From contig VZTG01001872.1 in the NCBI GenBank assembly GCA_013397845.1, positions 809,670-873,669 of the forward strand: a DNA stretch of 64,000 nucleotides, written 5' to 3'. The notes below the pieces were generated by a model. It did no database searches. It had not been told where the DNA came from and saw nothing but the letters and a program-made list of their open reading frames with translations. This document shows, piece after piece, positions 37,747-49,400 of the stretch. Positions within the stretch are counted from its first letter, which is position 1, and every line of letters starts with the position of its first letter. The stretch is from Melanocharis versteri (Eukaryota; Chordata; Aves; Passeriformes; Melanocharitidae). Both the position numbers and the translations under genes were made by a program.

Positions 37747-40700
37747 GCAGCACACTGATTAATGCACTCAGCAACTTCTCCTGAAACCTGACTGCCTTAG
37801 GTCTTCGCTCTTTTGCAATGATATGCAAGCTGTAATAAAGCTTTTACCGTTATTCAATATCATGAATAGTATTAGCAGAATTGTCAGAGTTTCTAGTTGA
37901 AATGGATGACTATATCTCCTGGACTTCTTAAAGTTCTCACTTTTTTATATAAACCTGCGTTGTTATTAGACAGAGATAAATAAAGGAAAGAAATATCCAG
38001 GAAAGAAGTGAGGGAGAAAAAGGCAAAAACCTATTCTTTTTGTTATCATGCAATGTAACTTGAATATATTGTAAATAATTAGGAATTGCCTAATTCAATC
38101 CACAGCAATATACAAAAGCACACCACCATATCTTATGGCTGTGTTTGGCTTTTGTAAATGTGCTTTAGGGAAAGGGTGTTTGTCACCAGTAAAAAATCAA
38201 CTAGTCTTTGTAGCTGGACTGATTTATTTTTGAATGCAGGGCTATTGTTATATATAAAATTATTTTTTTTCCTTTCTTTGAATCTGGTCCATACATCACA
38301 CTTCTGTCATGAAAAAAGCTATACGTCATTCCTGGGGCAACACGTCCCCATTTCCCTTTTAGATTTTTCTGATCATTGAACCCTGCAATAAAACGGTCCC
38401 ATGCACACCTGTTTGACACCTGGATGGTGCAGTGCATGGGCTGTGCTTTGAGACACTGAAGCAGAGTTGCTGTGATCTCACCCGAGTTTGATAGAGCAAA
38501 ACTTGTTTTAAAGGGAAGTTTTTAAAGTCCAGGCAGGATTCTAGAGCTGGAGGATGGTCTCAATTTACAGTCATCTTCCTGAAATCGATTATTCTTTAAA
38601 ACTACTCCTGCAAGTTACCGAGCTCACAAGCTGTTTTATTGTATTGCACATGAAGTTACATTTAAGAAAGTTTGTATTTGCAGGAGTAAAAATGTGCAGT
38701 ATGAGGCTTCTTGTTTGGATTATCTTGTAACCTGCTGGCTTACCTGAGATGAGAAATAATGCAAATGACTGTGAGTTTGACCGTGCTGTGTGATGTGTGA
38801 AGGAAGCACGGAGCACATGTGCTTTGTTAATGTGAGTTTCTCAGCTAGTAAGCCATTGTATATTAGTAATATCATCATTCAGGACTAATTAATGCATCAT
38901 TATGGCCTTCTAAAAGGCTTTTGCCAGTGTGAGGCTGAGTGCATGGGTTAGTATTTGTTCTGGAAAAGTTTTATTATTATTGCTTTATTCTAATGTGAAA
39001 GCTGATTTGGTGCCTTGAATTGCACTCACACCCCCAGAAGCATTGCTTTAATTGGAAATAGTTGCAACTAAAAATGCCAGACATGAAACATAAATGTGTA
39101 GTGGGCCATTTTCTAACTCTATAAAAGGAGAGCTTTATTGAGGGTAGAGAAATCCAGATATGGCAGCTTGGTGGTCTTGAACCCAGCATCCCAGAGTTGG
39201 TTCAACATTAAGAGTTTGCCTCCAATACTCAGGGGCTGATCCTACACATTCCCCTTTTTTGGGCCTGTTTAGGGCCTTGTGGGGAACACACAACTTTTGA
39301 GGATCAGATCTGAAACTCTTCCCAGGGAACATGCTTTTGAAGAACATCTGTTTTGAAAACACCAGGCATGTGCAAACCAGAGTGAGACCAAGGTCATCTG
39401 AAGTTTAGCTTTCCTCTACCCAAGAGCTGCCTGTAGTCATTTTGCTAGCTTTATTTTCATCTGGTCCCTGCATAGTAAAAGTTCTGCTCATAAAGCAATC
39501 ACGAAAATTGTTATGGCCCTAAAGAATGCTGCTGAAAGCAAATAAGTGCTGTAGTTTCCAGATTCCATCCCTAATTAGTAAGAGGGGTCAAGTGTCAGGT
39601 CCATCAGTGAGCTGTAGTATTTCAGTTTTCGATCAGTAAGAGTCATTCATTTAACAAGACAAAGAGGCTGAGAATTTTCTTTGTGACATTGTTCTGGTTG
39701 CCTTTCCTTCTCATGTTGTTCCTAGCTTTTTCCTGGTAGTTTAGCTTGGCTTTTTGAAACTAGTCTCTGGATAATACTTTAGTGGACTCTTAAATCACCC
39801 TTTTTTTTCTGTTCCTTGGCAATATAGTGGCTTCTTTTCCATTAACCTACTGCCTGATTACACCAACTGTCTGAAATGCAGTTAGAATGACTCTTTGCAT
39901 ACGATCTTATCTGACACTTACATCTCCTTCCATTTTTTAATCTCATTTTAAGGACGTGGAACTATTTGGATTTCCTTTTACCCCTTTTATCTAGATTCCA
40001 TTTTCTTAAATGAAATCATCCAGCTTTTTCCGAGGGGAATAGTTTAATGGTTCAAGGTGCATGATTTGTAGTGACCTTACAATTGTGCAGGACCACAGTC
40101 CGTGGTGTTCCATGCAAGTGATCAGAAGGGGCCACGCTCGCCTTTGAAGTGGGGTAGCTTATTAGAAAAGTAGTAAGTTGTATCAAACTTTCTGTCCAAT
40201 TAACTGTGTCTTTTCCACATAAGCTTGGGGTTTTTTGTGTAGTGGACCGAGGGGGTTTTTGAGTGAAATTTACTGCCAAATCTATGTTTTAACCGACTAG
40301 TACAAAGTATTTGCATTCAAACCACCTATTGATTCATCTAAGTTCATAGACGAATAGTCATAACTTGAAAGATTTATAGAGTTCTAGGAGTCCAATTTAG
40401 CTAGCTTATTTGTTTTACAATAAAGCCACTTTTCTGCCTCTGTTGTTCTCTCTGTTTAGCATTACTTACTAAACCTGTGGCTTATATTCTCTACTGCTTC
40501 CATGGGACCCATCGAATGACTTGACTTTGTATGGTTTCGATTTAATCAAGAGGAAGATGAAAGTAGGTGTGTGTTGCTTTCAACTCCTTAGTCATTTTGC
40601 AATCCATCTTAGTCAATGTGTGGTTGCCCAGGACGCAGCATTAATGATAGCTGTCAAAATAATAGTCAGAAGGTTAAAGGTCAAGAAAAATATGTAAAAG

Positions 40701-43243
40701 ACTTCAGGGTGAACCAGATGATAAAGTAACTCATTTAGGCCATTAAATGCTAGCATAGTATGGACTTGATGGGTTCATGGGTTACTAGAAGCAAGAAGAG
40801 TAAATGGGGACATCTTCAAGTAGTTTACTCTTGTTAAAAGATGAAAAAAGATGATAATAGCATTACCAAACAACTGCACTAAAGGCAATTTTCTTAATTA
40901 CCATGCTGACCCAGCAGTGCACAGAGAGAGGTCTTGTTATTAGAATGAGAGCTTTTACTTTCAAACAATATTAACCCTTCTTGGTACTCTATGTCTTAAT
41001 TAAGGGTATTCCTGGAAGTTCTGCAGCTGTCAACATTTTTGCATTTCTTTTTGGGTTTGCAAAGCAGTGAGTCAAGAAACAAACAGTTGCATCTTTCTCC
41101 ATTGTTTCAGTGGTCTCTGCTTAATTTTAGGTCTTTCTCCAGTAAAGCTATGAGTTATTCATTTATGGAAGGAGCAAGCTTGAACAGCTAAATAGTCTCT
41201 GACTATAAGAACAGCAGTGTGAAGTTGTCTCCCTTTCCCTAATTTTTTCAGCAAGGCATTTTGTTTACAGTTGTTTAGAAATCAGTATGTACTTATTTTC
41301 CAGAATAATCTAGGTAGATGAGAATAAAGTTCTGTAAGTTATTATACTTTTCCTTAACAGTGAAATGTCATAGAAAACTGGAAAGTTTTCTGTGTATCAA
41401 TAAAAAACTTTCAACTTCACTATCTGTAAATGAGGGCACGGATTAATAATTTCCTCAAACCCTTAACAAAAAATTCCAGCAAGATTAATGTAATTCGTTT
41501 GTGTTGTCTGTCTTCTGTTACCTAGCTGGCCGTGGTTAGTGAAGGCTTCATCCAGGCTCTAAGAATTTCTGGGACATTGACTGTCATTCCAGAGGGACTG
41601 CTGGTTTGGCTGGTTTCCTAATGGGTCTTCTCAGTAGTATTTAGTTTGAATTACCTATATGTCATGCTCAGATATGTTCTTCTTGCAACCATTGTGTTGT
41701 AGTTACATTTGATGGAAAGGAAATACAAATCTCAGCATCAAGCAAAATGTCATGGGCAGAGGAATTCTCTGCTCTTACAACATCAAAACAAAGATATGCA
41801 TGTACAGAAGACTTTAATGAGAGCAGTGAGATATTACTGGGAAGATTATTTTTAAAAAAAGGAGGAATAATTTGCAATTGTCTGAAGTTGTGACATTATA
41901 CTACCATGATGAAATAACAGTAAAATGCAGTAAAATCAGCTGGACTGAAAGTTTTGGGAAAGTCAATACTGCTACTGTGATCATCATCTATTGCTTAGAG
42001 AAGGCCTTTCATTACTACTGATATTTCAGGTCAGGGGGGAACCAGGAATCTGGAGGCAGTGGCTGAAACATCTAGAGTGTCTTGCTCTAGAAAGTGCTCC
42101 TACTTATGTCTTCCTTTTTGCCTTCCTCCTCAGACGACTTTTCAGCGACTATCACTCAAAGTGGCACGTCAAGCATCCTGCTCCCAGTCTTTGAAGCTCA
42201 GAGAATTTTTGGGAGCATGATAACAAGGGCACAAAGAGCTGTCAGAGGATCAGATTGATCTCCATGTACTTTTCCGCCAGAAAAGATTCAATGTCTTTGA
42301 ATTGGAGCTTTAGCATAGAGCAGAAGCAAATTATCTGATTTTCTTCACTTATGTCACACTGATTCAGTTTGTGGGGATTTTGGTGATGTGGGGGAAAACT
42401 AGATTCCTTCTGAGGGAAAATGAAGCAGCAGCTGATCTTCAGATACTTCCCAACCATATACCAGCACCCTATAGGAAACAAGTGTCTGAAATAATGACTG
42501 TTCTTCAGTCTTAAAACTACATGCGTGGCAGGGATATTTTGTCCAAGGAATCAGATAAAATCTGGTTCAAGCAACCTCTGAAAAGTACATATTCTATAGA
42601 TGTAGAGCCTTGAGCACCAACTGCAGTAGTCCCTTGGTCTGTTCCTTTCACACCAAAGACCTTACTAATTTAGAGTCGAGGCATCTAATCTGAAATGATT
42701 GTGCAGGCTGGTATATTTTCTGTGGCACTTGGTAATTAGTTTAATTATATTATTAAGAATATGCAGTATATCATACTACCATATCAAATTCTATTTCTTT
42801 TAATACTGTAATATCCCTAACAATCCCTTCTAATGTCATGAAACTGCTGGGCTTGGCAATGTAAAGACACGTAGCAATTTTGGCTAGAGTTTCTTAAAAG
42901 AGCTTACAATCTACCTCAGTGCAATAAAGTGAGTAGTGTGAAGGGAGGTTTTTAGCTTTGCTTCCTGGGAGACAGCTAAAGTGATTTGTCCGAAATGAAA
43001 CAAAAAGTATAAGGTAGAACGAACATTTGAACTTATGTACTTTGAAAATCATTCCAGTGTCTGGACCAAGACACTGACAAGCTTATTTTCCATCAAATTT
43101 TCAAAGCAAATTTTCCCTCACGTTTGCACTATTTGTGGGTCTATAGCAGAGCACTGTATCCCAGCCTTATAGAGAGTTTAAAATCATATATCTTCCGATG
43201 TCTGGTTTGCAAAAATTGTTAGCTGACCAGGCAAAGAACATCT
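37747..43243. other. Non-coding sequence, nothing recognised
   Basis: There are no repeat ends, CpG clusters or credible exons. Around 38870-38920 a TAATTAATGCATCATTATGG-type stretch carries overlapping homeodomain and POU-like cores. Otherwise I see nothing. Confidence 0.45.
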
Positions 43244-43322
43244 GAATGGCTAATGGAAACTTTCTCTTCCCCCTAAATGGGGCAGTTGGCTAATTTGTTT
43301 AGCTAAACTACATTAGCCATTC
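43244..43322. repeat. 12-bp perfect inverted repeat with 55-base spacer
   Basis: GAATGGCTAATG (43244-43255) is the exact complement of CATTAGCCATTC (43311-43322). GAAACTTTC follows the left arm and GGAAAGTTT the right arm, extending the symmetry loosely. The spacer also contains GGCTAATT and TTAGCTAA. It may be a hairpin, a paired binding site, or a remnant of a short inverted-repeat element; there is no target-site duplication that I can defend. Confidence 0.6.
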
Positions 43323-43473
43323 GGAAAGTTTTATTATCACGGTCAAAAGCAGGAAGCAGGGAATGGACATGCTGTATTTTTAAAATTAAAGTAATTTTGA
43401 AAAACAAACTCAGTTTCTTATTGATTATTTCAGTTGTTAGATTAGAGGCTCATTACTTTTAATAATAGGATAA

Positions 43474-43545
43474 TAGAGGCTAGAAATGGAAAAAGATCTA
43501 TTAGATCATTGAGTCCATCCCCATTACAAGGGCAGGATATAGTCA
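43474..43545 (-). mobile_element. Short CR1 3'-end fragment
   Basis: The segment GGAAAAAGATCTATTAGATC, followed by ATTGAGTCCATCCCCATTAC, matches the pattern of a CR1 3' end read in reverse (GGAAAAGACCTCTAAGATC then ATCGAGTCCAACCATTAC). It therefore lies on the minus strand, like the larger CR1 copy. It is more diverged than that copy and only about 70 bases are recognisable. Confidence 0.6.
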
Positions 43546-45754
43546 GGTATATGTGGATGGACGTATCAAATATTAAACTCATATGACACAGTAAATCCTC
43601 TGTTTCCTCCACAGAGTGCTGATGCTAAGAGCTTTGACAGTGAGTTGTTTACTCTTAAAAGCAGCTTCTGAGCTACCTTCTGGCCAGCTCTTAGGCAGAT
43701 GTTTAGTTGGGAGAGAAGGATCCCAGGAGCCCAACGAGAAATAAGGTCATGGTGTGACCTTTTTTTCCCTTCCATAGCTGCATGCCTGCAGCTACTGGGA
43801 AGTGAATTTCAGCATGTACTCAGGCACAGCCAAGAGATGCCTTTGCAAGGCTGAAGTCCTGCTCTTTAGCTGGTTTTTTTTTCAGATGGAATAGTTTCAG
43901 TGAGAGAAAGAGAGAGACTGAGTAGTTTCTCTTCACTCTGTAATGGCTGTGGGGGAATGAGGCAGCACGGGAGACCAAGACACCAAATCCAGTGGCTTAT
44001 TAGTTTTTTGTGTGCAGTGAAGCAGCTGCCATGGAGACATTGAGAGTCAGGTGAGATGTGCAAGAAGAGAGTGCATTCCAGATGCATCATTTTTCCCATC
44101 TGCTCAGCACCTGGTTTCAGGTAATTGATCTTAAACCTCTCCATCTCTCTGCACTTCAGTTTTGTAGTGAATAGTCCTATTTGGAGTTGAACTCCCCTTC
44201 CCCACAGAGCCAATCCCCCAGAAGACTTGGGCTCCATGTTATGCTCCGTAATATGTATGAGGAACATGTGAAGGCTTGTGGGGTTATTTGTGAACATTAT
44301 GCAAAAGGGATTGGAGGTGGGGGTCTTATTTCCGATGTCCATGATTCAGCTTCTGGGGGGCTTCATAGATGAGGAATTCAGAAAGTTTCCCCAGGTGTAT
44401 AAAAATACCCAGTCTTAAAAGACTGCCTTCATGGCAGTCAAATAGATTTATTTGGTATAAAGGGGTCATAAAGACTTATTGCAGGGTTTTTTTAATTTAT
44501 TCCTCACTCTATGGTGGTGGAGAAAAAGAAGACCTTCAGCTTGAAGGAATACTTCAACTGCTATATCTCCAAAAAACAGAGACTGAGTGCATCAAACAGC
44601 TGTAGCAGAATGGGCTGTTGAGAAGCAGTAGTCTGGTTAGTTCTTTCAAGTATGACATCACTGGCATTATTAATATTTTTGCCTGTAAGCAGCCCTTTTA
44701 TCTTCTCTAGAACTCCAGTAAATCTACTCATGTGGGTAAGGGAGTAGCATTCATTTACTGAGCCTACTCAAACAGGTGAGGAGGCATATTAAGTTCAATA
44801 AGAGCTAGTCTTGTGCATAAAGATTGATCACCTCACTAAGCATTCAAAAGATTTAAGGAGAAAGTCAGCCCTTTTTGATTCTGTCCTCATATTGATTTTG
44901 GGGAAACTGCTAAATTTAGAGCAATTAGATACATTGAAAGTAATTAAATGCAGAAGTGCTGCAGCAATTAAAATGGGAGTCCATGCTGCATATAGAACAG
45001 TTCAAGCATTTTATGGTGTTTCTCAGTTTCCTTAAAAATTGCAAGAGTTTTTCATTATTGATGCCTCTTGGAATGATGCACCCTCCTATTTTGTCTTTTA
45101 AAATTGGTCCACAGTACTCCTCAGTGGTTTCTGCTGTTAAGTAAAATCTGAGTTGTTTTTTTTTAAAAAGTAAGTATGGACATAATAATTTTAAGTCACA
45201 GTGTATTGCACATGCCCAGAACAGCCTTGATAATTTCCAAATTCAAGGACTAATAAAAATTGGAAGCACTCCAGTAACTTTAAATTACTTTGCACATTGA
45301 AGAGTGATTTAAAATCATTGAACTGATTCAATTTTTTTTTATATATGCACTTCAATTTGGAAGTGAGTCAGACGGACAGTAGTATGCTGAAGAGGTTCAA
45401 GACATATTGAACTAATTTAAACATTTTTAATTCAAGAAAGACAGAAAGGAGGGGTAATGAGCTTCCTAATAGGAACCCAGAGAACACCCCCCATTTACTG
45501 CTACTGTGTGGTTAGGAGTAGGATGATTAAGCAGTGAAGAAATGACCAACACCATCAAGGAGTCAGCTTTTTTGAGTATTGGTGTGCTAGTGATATGAAG
45601 GATCGCCGAAACTGGTGGGATCTGGAAAAAGCCCTGTGTTTATGCTGTGTTTATTACAACGATTGTTTTCAAAGAGATTTGCACACCTGTGCGTTTTTTG
45701 TTTTCCTCCTGCAGATAGAAAAAAAATGGGGGGACTGATTGGTTTAGGGAAAAA
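43546..45754. other. Non-coding sequence, nothing recognised
   Basis: A 158-codon minus-strand frame at 43866-44342 is the longest in the window but has no recognisable domain, and a GA-rich run at 43898-43920 lies under its serine/leucine-rich C-terminal end. I see no splice-site pairs that bracket it convincingly. Confidence 0.45.
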
Positions 45755-45782
45755 CACACACATGTGTGCATACATGTGTACA
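45755..45782. repeat. CA/TG alternating palindromic tract
   Basis: It contains the perfect 12-bp palindrome CACACATGTGTG (45757-45768), followed by CATACATGTGTA. Continuous purine-pyrimidine alternation makes it a short Z-DNA or cruciform candidate. Confidence 0.6.
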
Positions 45783-46124
45783 AATGTAGGCAGTGTGTAA
45801 TTTGGCTTCACAGCATTTGCTACCTTCCACTGGTATGTATGGAGAAAGAAAAAAGCCGGCATATGGAACTGCCTGGCAGCATGTGAATATTACTTCAGCC
45901 TTCATGCACATATGCATAAAATGAAAATAAGAAAATACTTCCATTTTGCATGACAGTGACTTGGTGACCATTCCAAGGTTCATGGAATTTCTTCATTAAT
46001 AAGTTGCCCTGGTCCTCCATAACATATCCAGTGGGAATGTGTGATATTAGTATCCTAGTTGGGTTTTTTTTTTAACAGATGACAGACTAAAGCCTTCACA
46101 TAAATTGTGTAGGGAGAGTGGGAT
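45783..46124. other. Short non-coding spacer, nothing recognised
   Basis: No motif, repeat or open frame of note. Confidence 0.5.
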
Positions 46125-46173
46125 AAAAAAAAATACCCAAACCCAGAAAAAAACCCCAACAAAACAACCCAAA
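46125..46173. repeat. A/C-rich low-complexity tract
   Basis: Nearly all bases are A or C, with short A runs broken by CCC and CCCC. It resembles the tracts at 6876 and 61818. Confidence 0.7.
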
Positions 46174-46401
46174 GACTGACTTTGTGAAGAGGCCAGTAGT
46201 TTTTACTTGACTCTTCATGCAGAAACAAACATGTTTGTCCATTTTAGAGGAATCAAAGAAAAATTTTGAGAGAGAGAGATGTTTGAATGCATCCCTTTTC
46301 TTTGATTTACTAATCACCCATTGAGTAGGATTTTGTTTTGGGGCTTCTGTATTAATCCAAATTTGACATGGTCAGGAGCAGTCTCTGATTCTAGCCGCAA
46401 T

Positions 46402-46422
46402 AAAAAAAAAAAAAAAAAAAAA
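46402..46422. repeat. A21 homopolymer
   Basis: Twenty-one A follow CGCAAT, so an AATAAA is formed by the start of the run itself. No retrocopy body is recognised upstream, so I do not call it a processed pseudogene tail. Confidence 0.85.
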
Positions 46423-49400
46423 GCTGGCATATTGTACTCAAAAGTCCAGTAGCAGAAGAAAAATGGGATTTCCTCCTTGTTCTCTACCACGTATTTTCCT
46501 CACATCCAGGGAATTTCACTGTGGGTGTTACTAGGATTCATTAAGTTAAAATCTGACTTCAACAGTGCAAATCAGGCCATGTATGTCCATGTTTCCATAG
46601 CAGTTCTTGCTGTGGCTGCTTGTTGGCATAAACACCTCACGTCAGCCTTTACTAGAAAGACATTTGACCTTTACACATCGTCCCATACCATGGGATGAAG
46701 AGACTGACTACAAAAATTGACTTAGCAGTTGTTGTGGGCCTTTTAACTTCGTGGCACTGAGCTGGGGTAAGCTTCTTCTAACCATATATTTAACAATGGA
46801 CAGCTGACAAGATGTGAAAAAAGGCTTTTCTTTGAAAAGCCATGTTTCGCTTCTGTTGCCTTACTCAGCTCCTTTAAGGTGTGCTCTAAGATGACCCTGC
46901 TTTTAGTGGTAAACCACTCAACCACTGAGTGTTGGTAACCATGGAAAGAGAAGGCCTTCACATAAAATACTCTTTGTTTTGCATTTCCCATCAAGAACAC
47001 ATTTTGCATTCTCACCGTGGAAATCTGGGGCCCAAGCTTTTATCACATTAGCTATCTCCATGCTTTCCCAACATTCTGTGGAGATAATAATCCTTTTGCT
47101 TCCAACTATATAAAGATCTTTCAGAGAGGACTGACGCATGAGCTAGTTTTCCAGAGTATTAGCAATCTCAGATTTCTGACCATCTTTCTTTTTGTTTCTC
47201 ACTTTGTGAGTTTCCATTCACTTCTGTGCTTTCACTGGTTGATCATATCCTAAGAGTATCCACCAACCTTTAACTCTGATCAGCAGTACCCATCCATTAG
47301 TTCCTGTTTTGGAAAGAGGCTGTTCCTCCCAGTACTTGTGACAAAGCAGAATCTAAGGATCTAAGTAGGAGGAGAGGGTTTGTAAGTTTAAGACCTATCT
47401 ACATGTGCCACGTTGGGCTCATCCATACTGACTGTTTCATATTCAGGCTGTAGTTAGCTTTTCTTCGTCCTCTTGGGTTTGGATGCAAGCAGGAAACCTG
47501 ATACAGAGGGCTGGCACATGGGGAATTGAGATCCCTCGGCAGAACCCAGATGCTCCTGGATGATGAGTGACAACTGGAGATTAGCTTTAGGCAGCCATGG
47601 ATTGCCCTTTCTGGTCTATGTTGCAATAACTTATGTCTGGGAGATGACAGCTTCAGAAGGCCACGCTGCTGTTCATCATCCTGTTTTCATTCATCGTGTG
47701 CAGTTTTTGATCTTGAGTATGTCTTTCATACGGTGTTTTCTAGCTCTCTTACCATCTTTTCCTGAGCTCCCAGGGGTTTGATGGTAGGTTGTTTTAATTT
47801 CTATCAAATTAGATAGCCTCTCAGACACTACAATAATTATTGGCCTGTAATGGTCACTTTACCTGAAGTTGTTAGGGAATTGTCCAGCCCAGCAATATAC
47901 AAAGGAATGACCCCTTGACAGGCCTCCAATTCTAAACATTTATTGAGGGGAATCCAGCACTGTCATGAATCTGATGCTAACTCAGACAAAACTTTCCTGG
48001 TTTATGCATTAATTCTTGCTTTTCCACTTTTCTCAGAAAGGTTATTCATGTTTTCACTTCAACAAACCAATACTCCACTCTAAAAATCTATCCTAACTGG
48101 GCACAAACCCCAGTTCTGCCCCGATGGCATTTGTTCAACACCGATACAAATATCTGGCTCTCAAAGTGGATTTTTCACACTCAAAGATAGCATTGTCGAC
48201 TCACCTTTAAAAACTACTTAGGGTTTCTTTAAAAAGGTGCTGTATCTTGCAGAGGCAGCAAAACAATGCAGTGGATATGGTGGCTATTCATTTTCATTTA
48301 GCAGATAAATCAATACTCACATAAAGCCTGAGTAACTTGTTGGCACTAAGCTACGCAGCCCCGTTTTTACTAATTTGTCAAGCTTCAAGCATGTGGGCCT
48401 TTTTATTTCTTTAAAAGGGAATACGTGTTTTCATGTTGCATTACATGAAATTGATACTAATAATAAACAGTAATAATCAAGTTATTAATCTTCTCTGTAT
48501 AGTCTAAGGGAAGGGGTTTTTCTCAACATAAATAGAGTAAGTAGAATTCAAAGCAAAAAGCTCCACTAAACCTTTGTGTGTGATTGAGAGAGGGATGTTT
48601 CATACTCCGTAGTTTACAGGCATATGTTATACTGTACACACCGTCTGCAAGCACTTTAGAAAATCCTGGATGCTTAGCATAGTCTTAAATCAGGCGTGTT
48701 GCCAATTGTGGATTAAGTAGAGGATAGCTGGGTCATTTTCCGAGGAGTTCCTTTACAGTTCAGCCTTTTTTCTTGGTGTTAATGCTTTTACCGCTGTTGG
48801 GTGAAGGGAGGAGAGGCTTGGAATACCCTGCCCTAGGGCCTCCTAAACTGTTCATCTGTCATGGATCATGTCATGGAACAGAAATGTTTGTTTTTGCTCC
48901 CATTCATTTCAACTGGCAGCCAGTTATTATTAGAATGAAAAATTAAGCTATTATGCAGTGGAAGCCTTGCTGGCTCTATCAAATTTATGGAGTTAATACA
49001 GCAAAATTATCCTTTATAGTGGGTATAAGCAGCTGTATATATAATGCAGGCCCCTTCTTGATCAGTCCAAATACAAAATGGCAGCCTTGTTTTCATTATC
49101 AGCATTAAAGCTCGACAGGATATGTCACCTTATTTCAGAAATTTCAAGGGAGGAGTTAATAAATTAAGAGTACTGGAGGTGACTTGGTTAGACATTGAAG
49201 TCCATCCTCTGATCTTCAGGATCTGCAGATATGCTGAGTTGTTCTCAGAAATGGAGAAATCATGGAATTTCTTAGGACTTTCCAAAATGTTTATTTTCAT
49301 GTGCGCTTGACTTTAGGTTTGCTGGGGTGCTATTTGAGTGGATTTATTTATTTATTTGTTTTAAATGGGGGAATTTGCTGTATCTTTTACAAATGAAAGA

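Noticed and set aside
43866..44342. 158-codon minus-strand frame, the longest in the window
   Set aside because: The peptide has no domain and partly translates a GA-rich repeat (SLSLSL-like end). No splice-site pair frames it.
46300..46422. Poly-A run after an AATAAA as a sign of a processed pseudogene
   Set aside because: No mRNA-like body is seen upstream and no target-site duplication was found. The hexamer is partly made by the A run itself.
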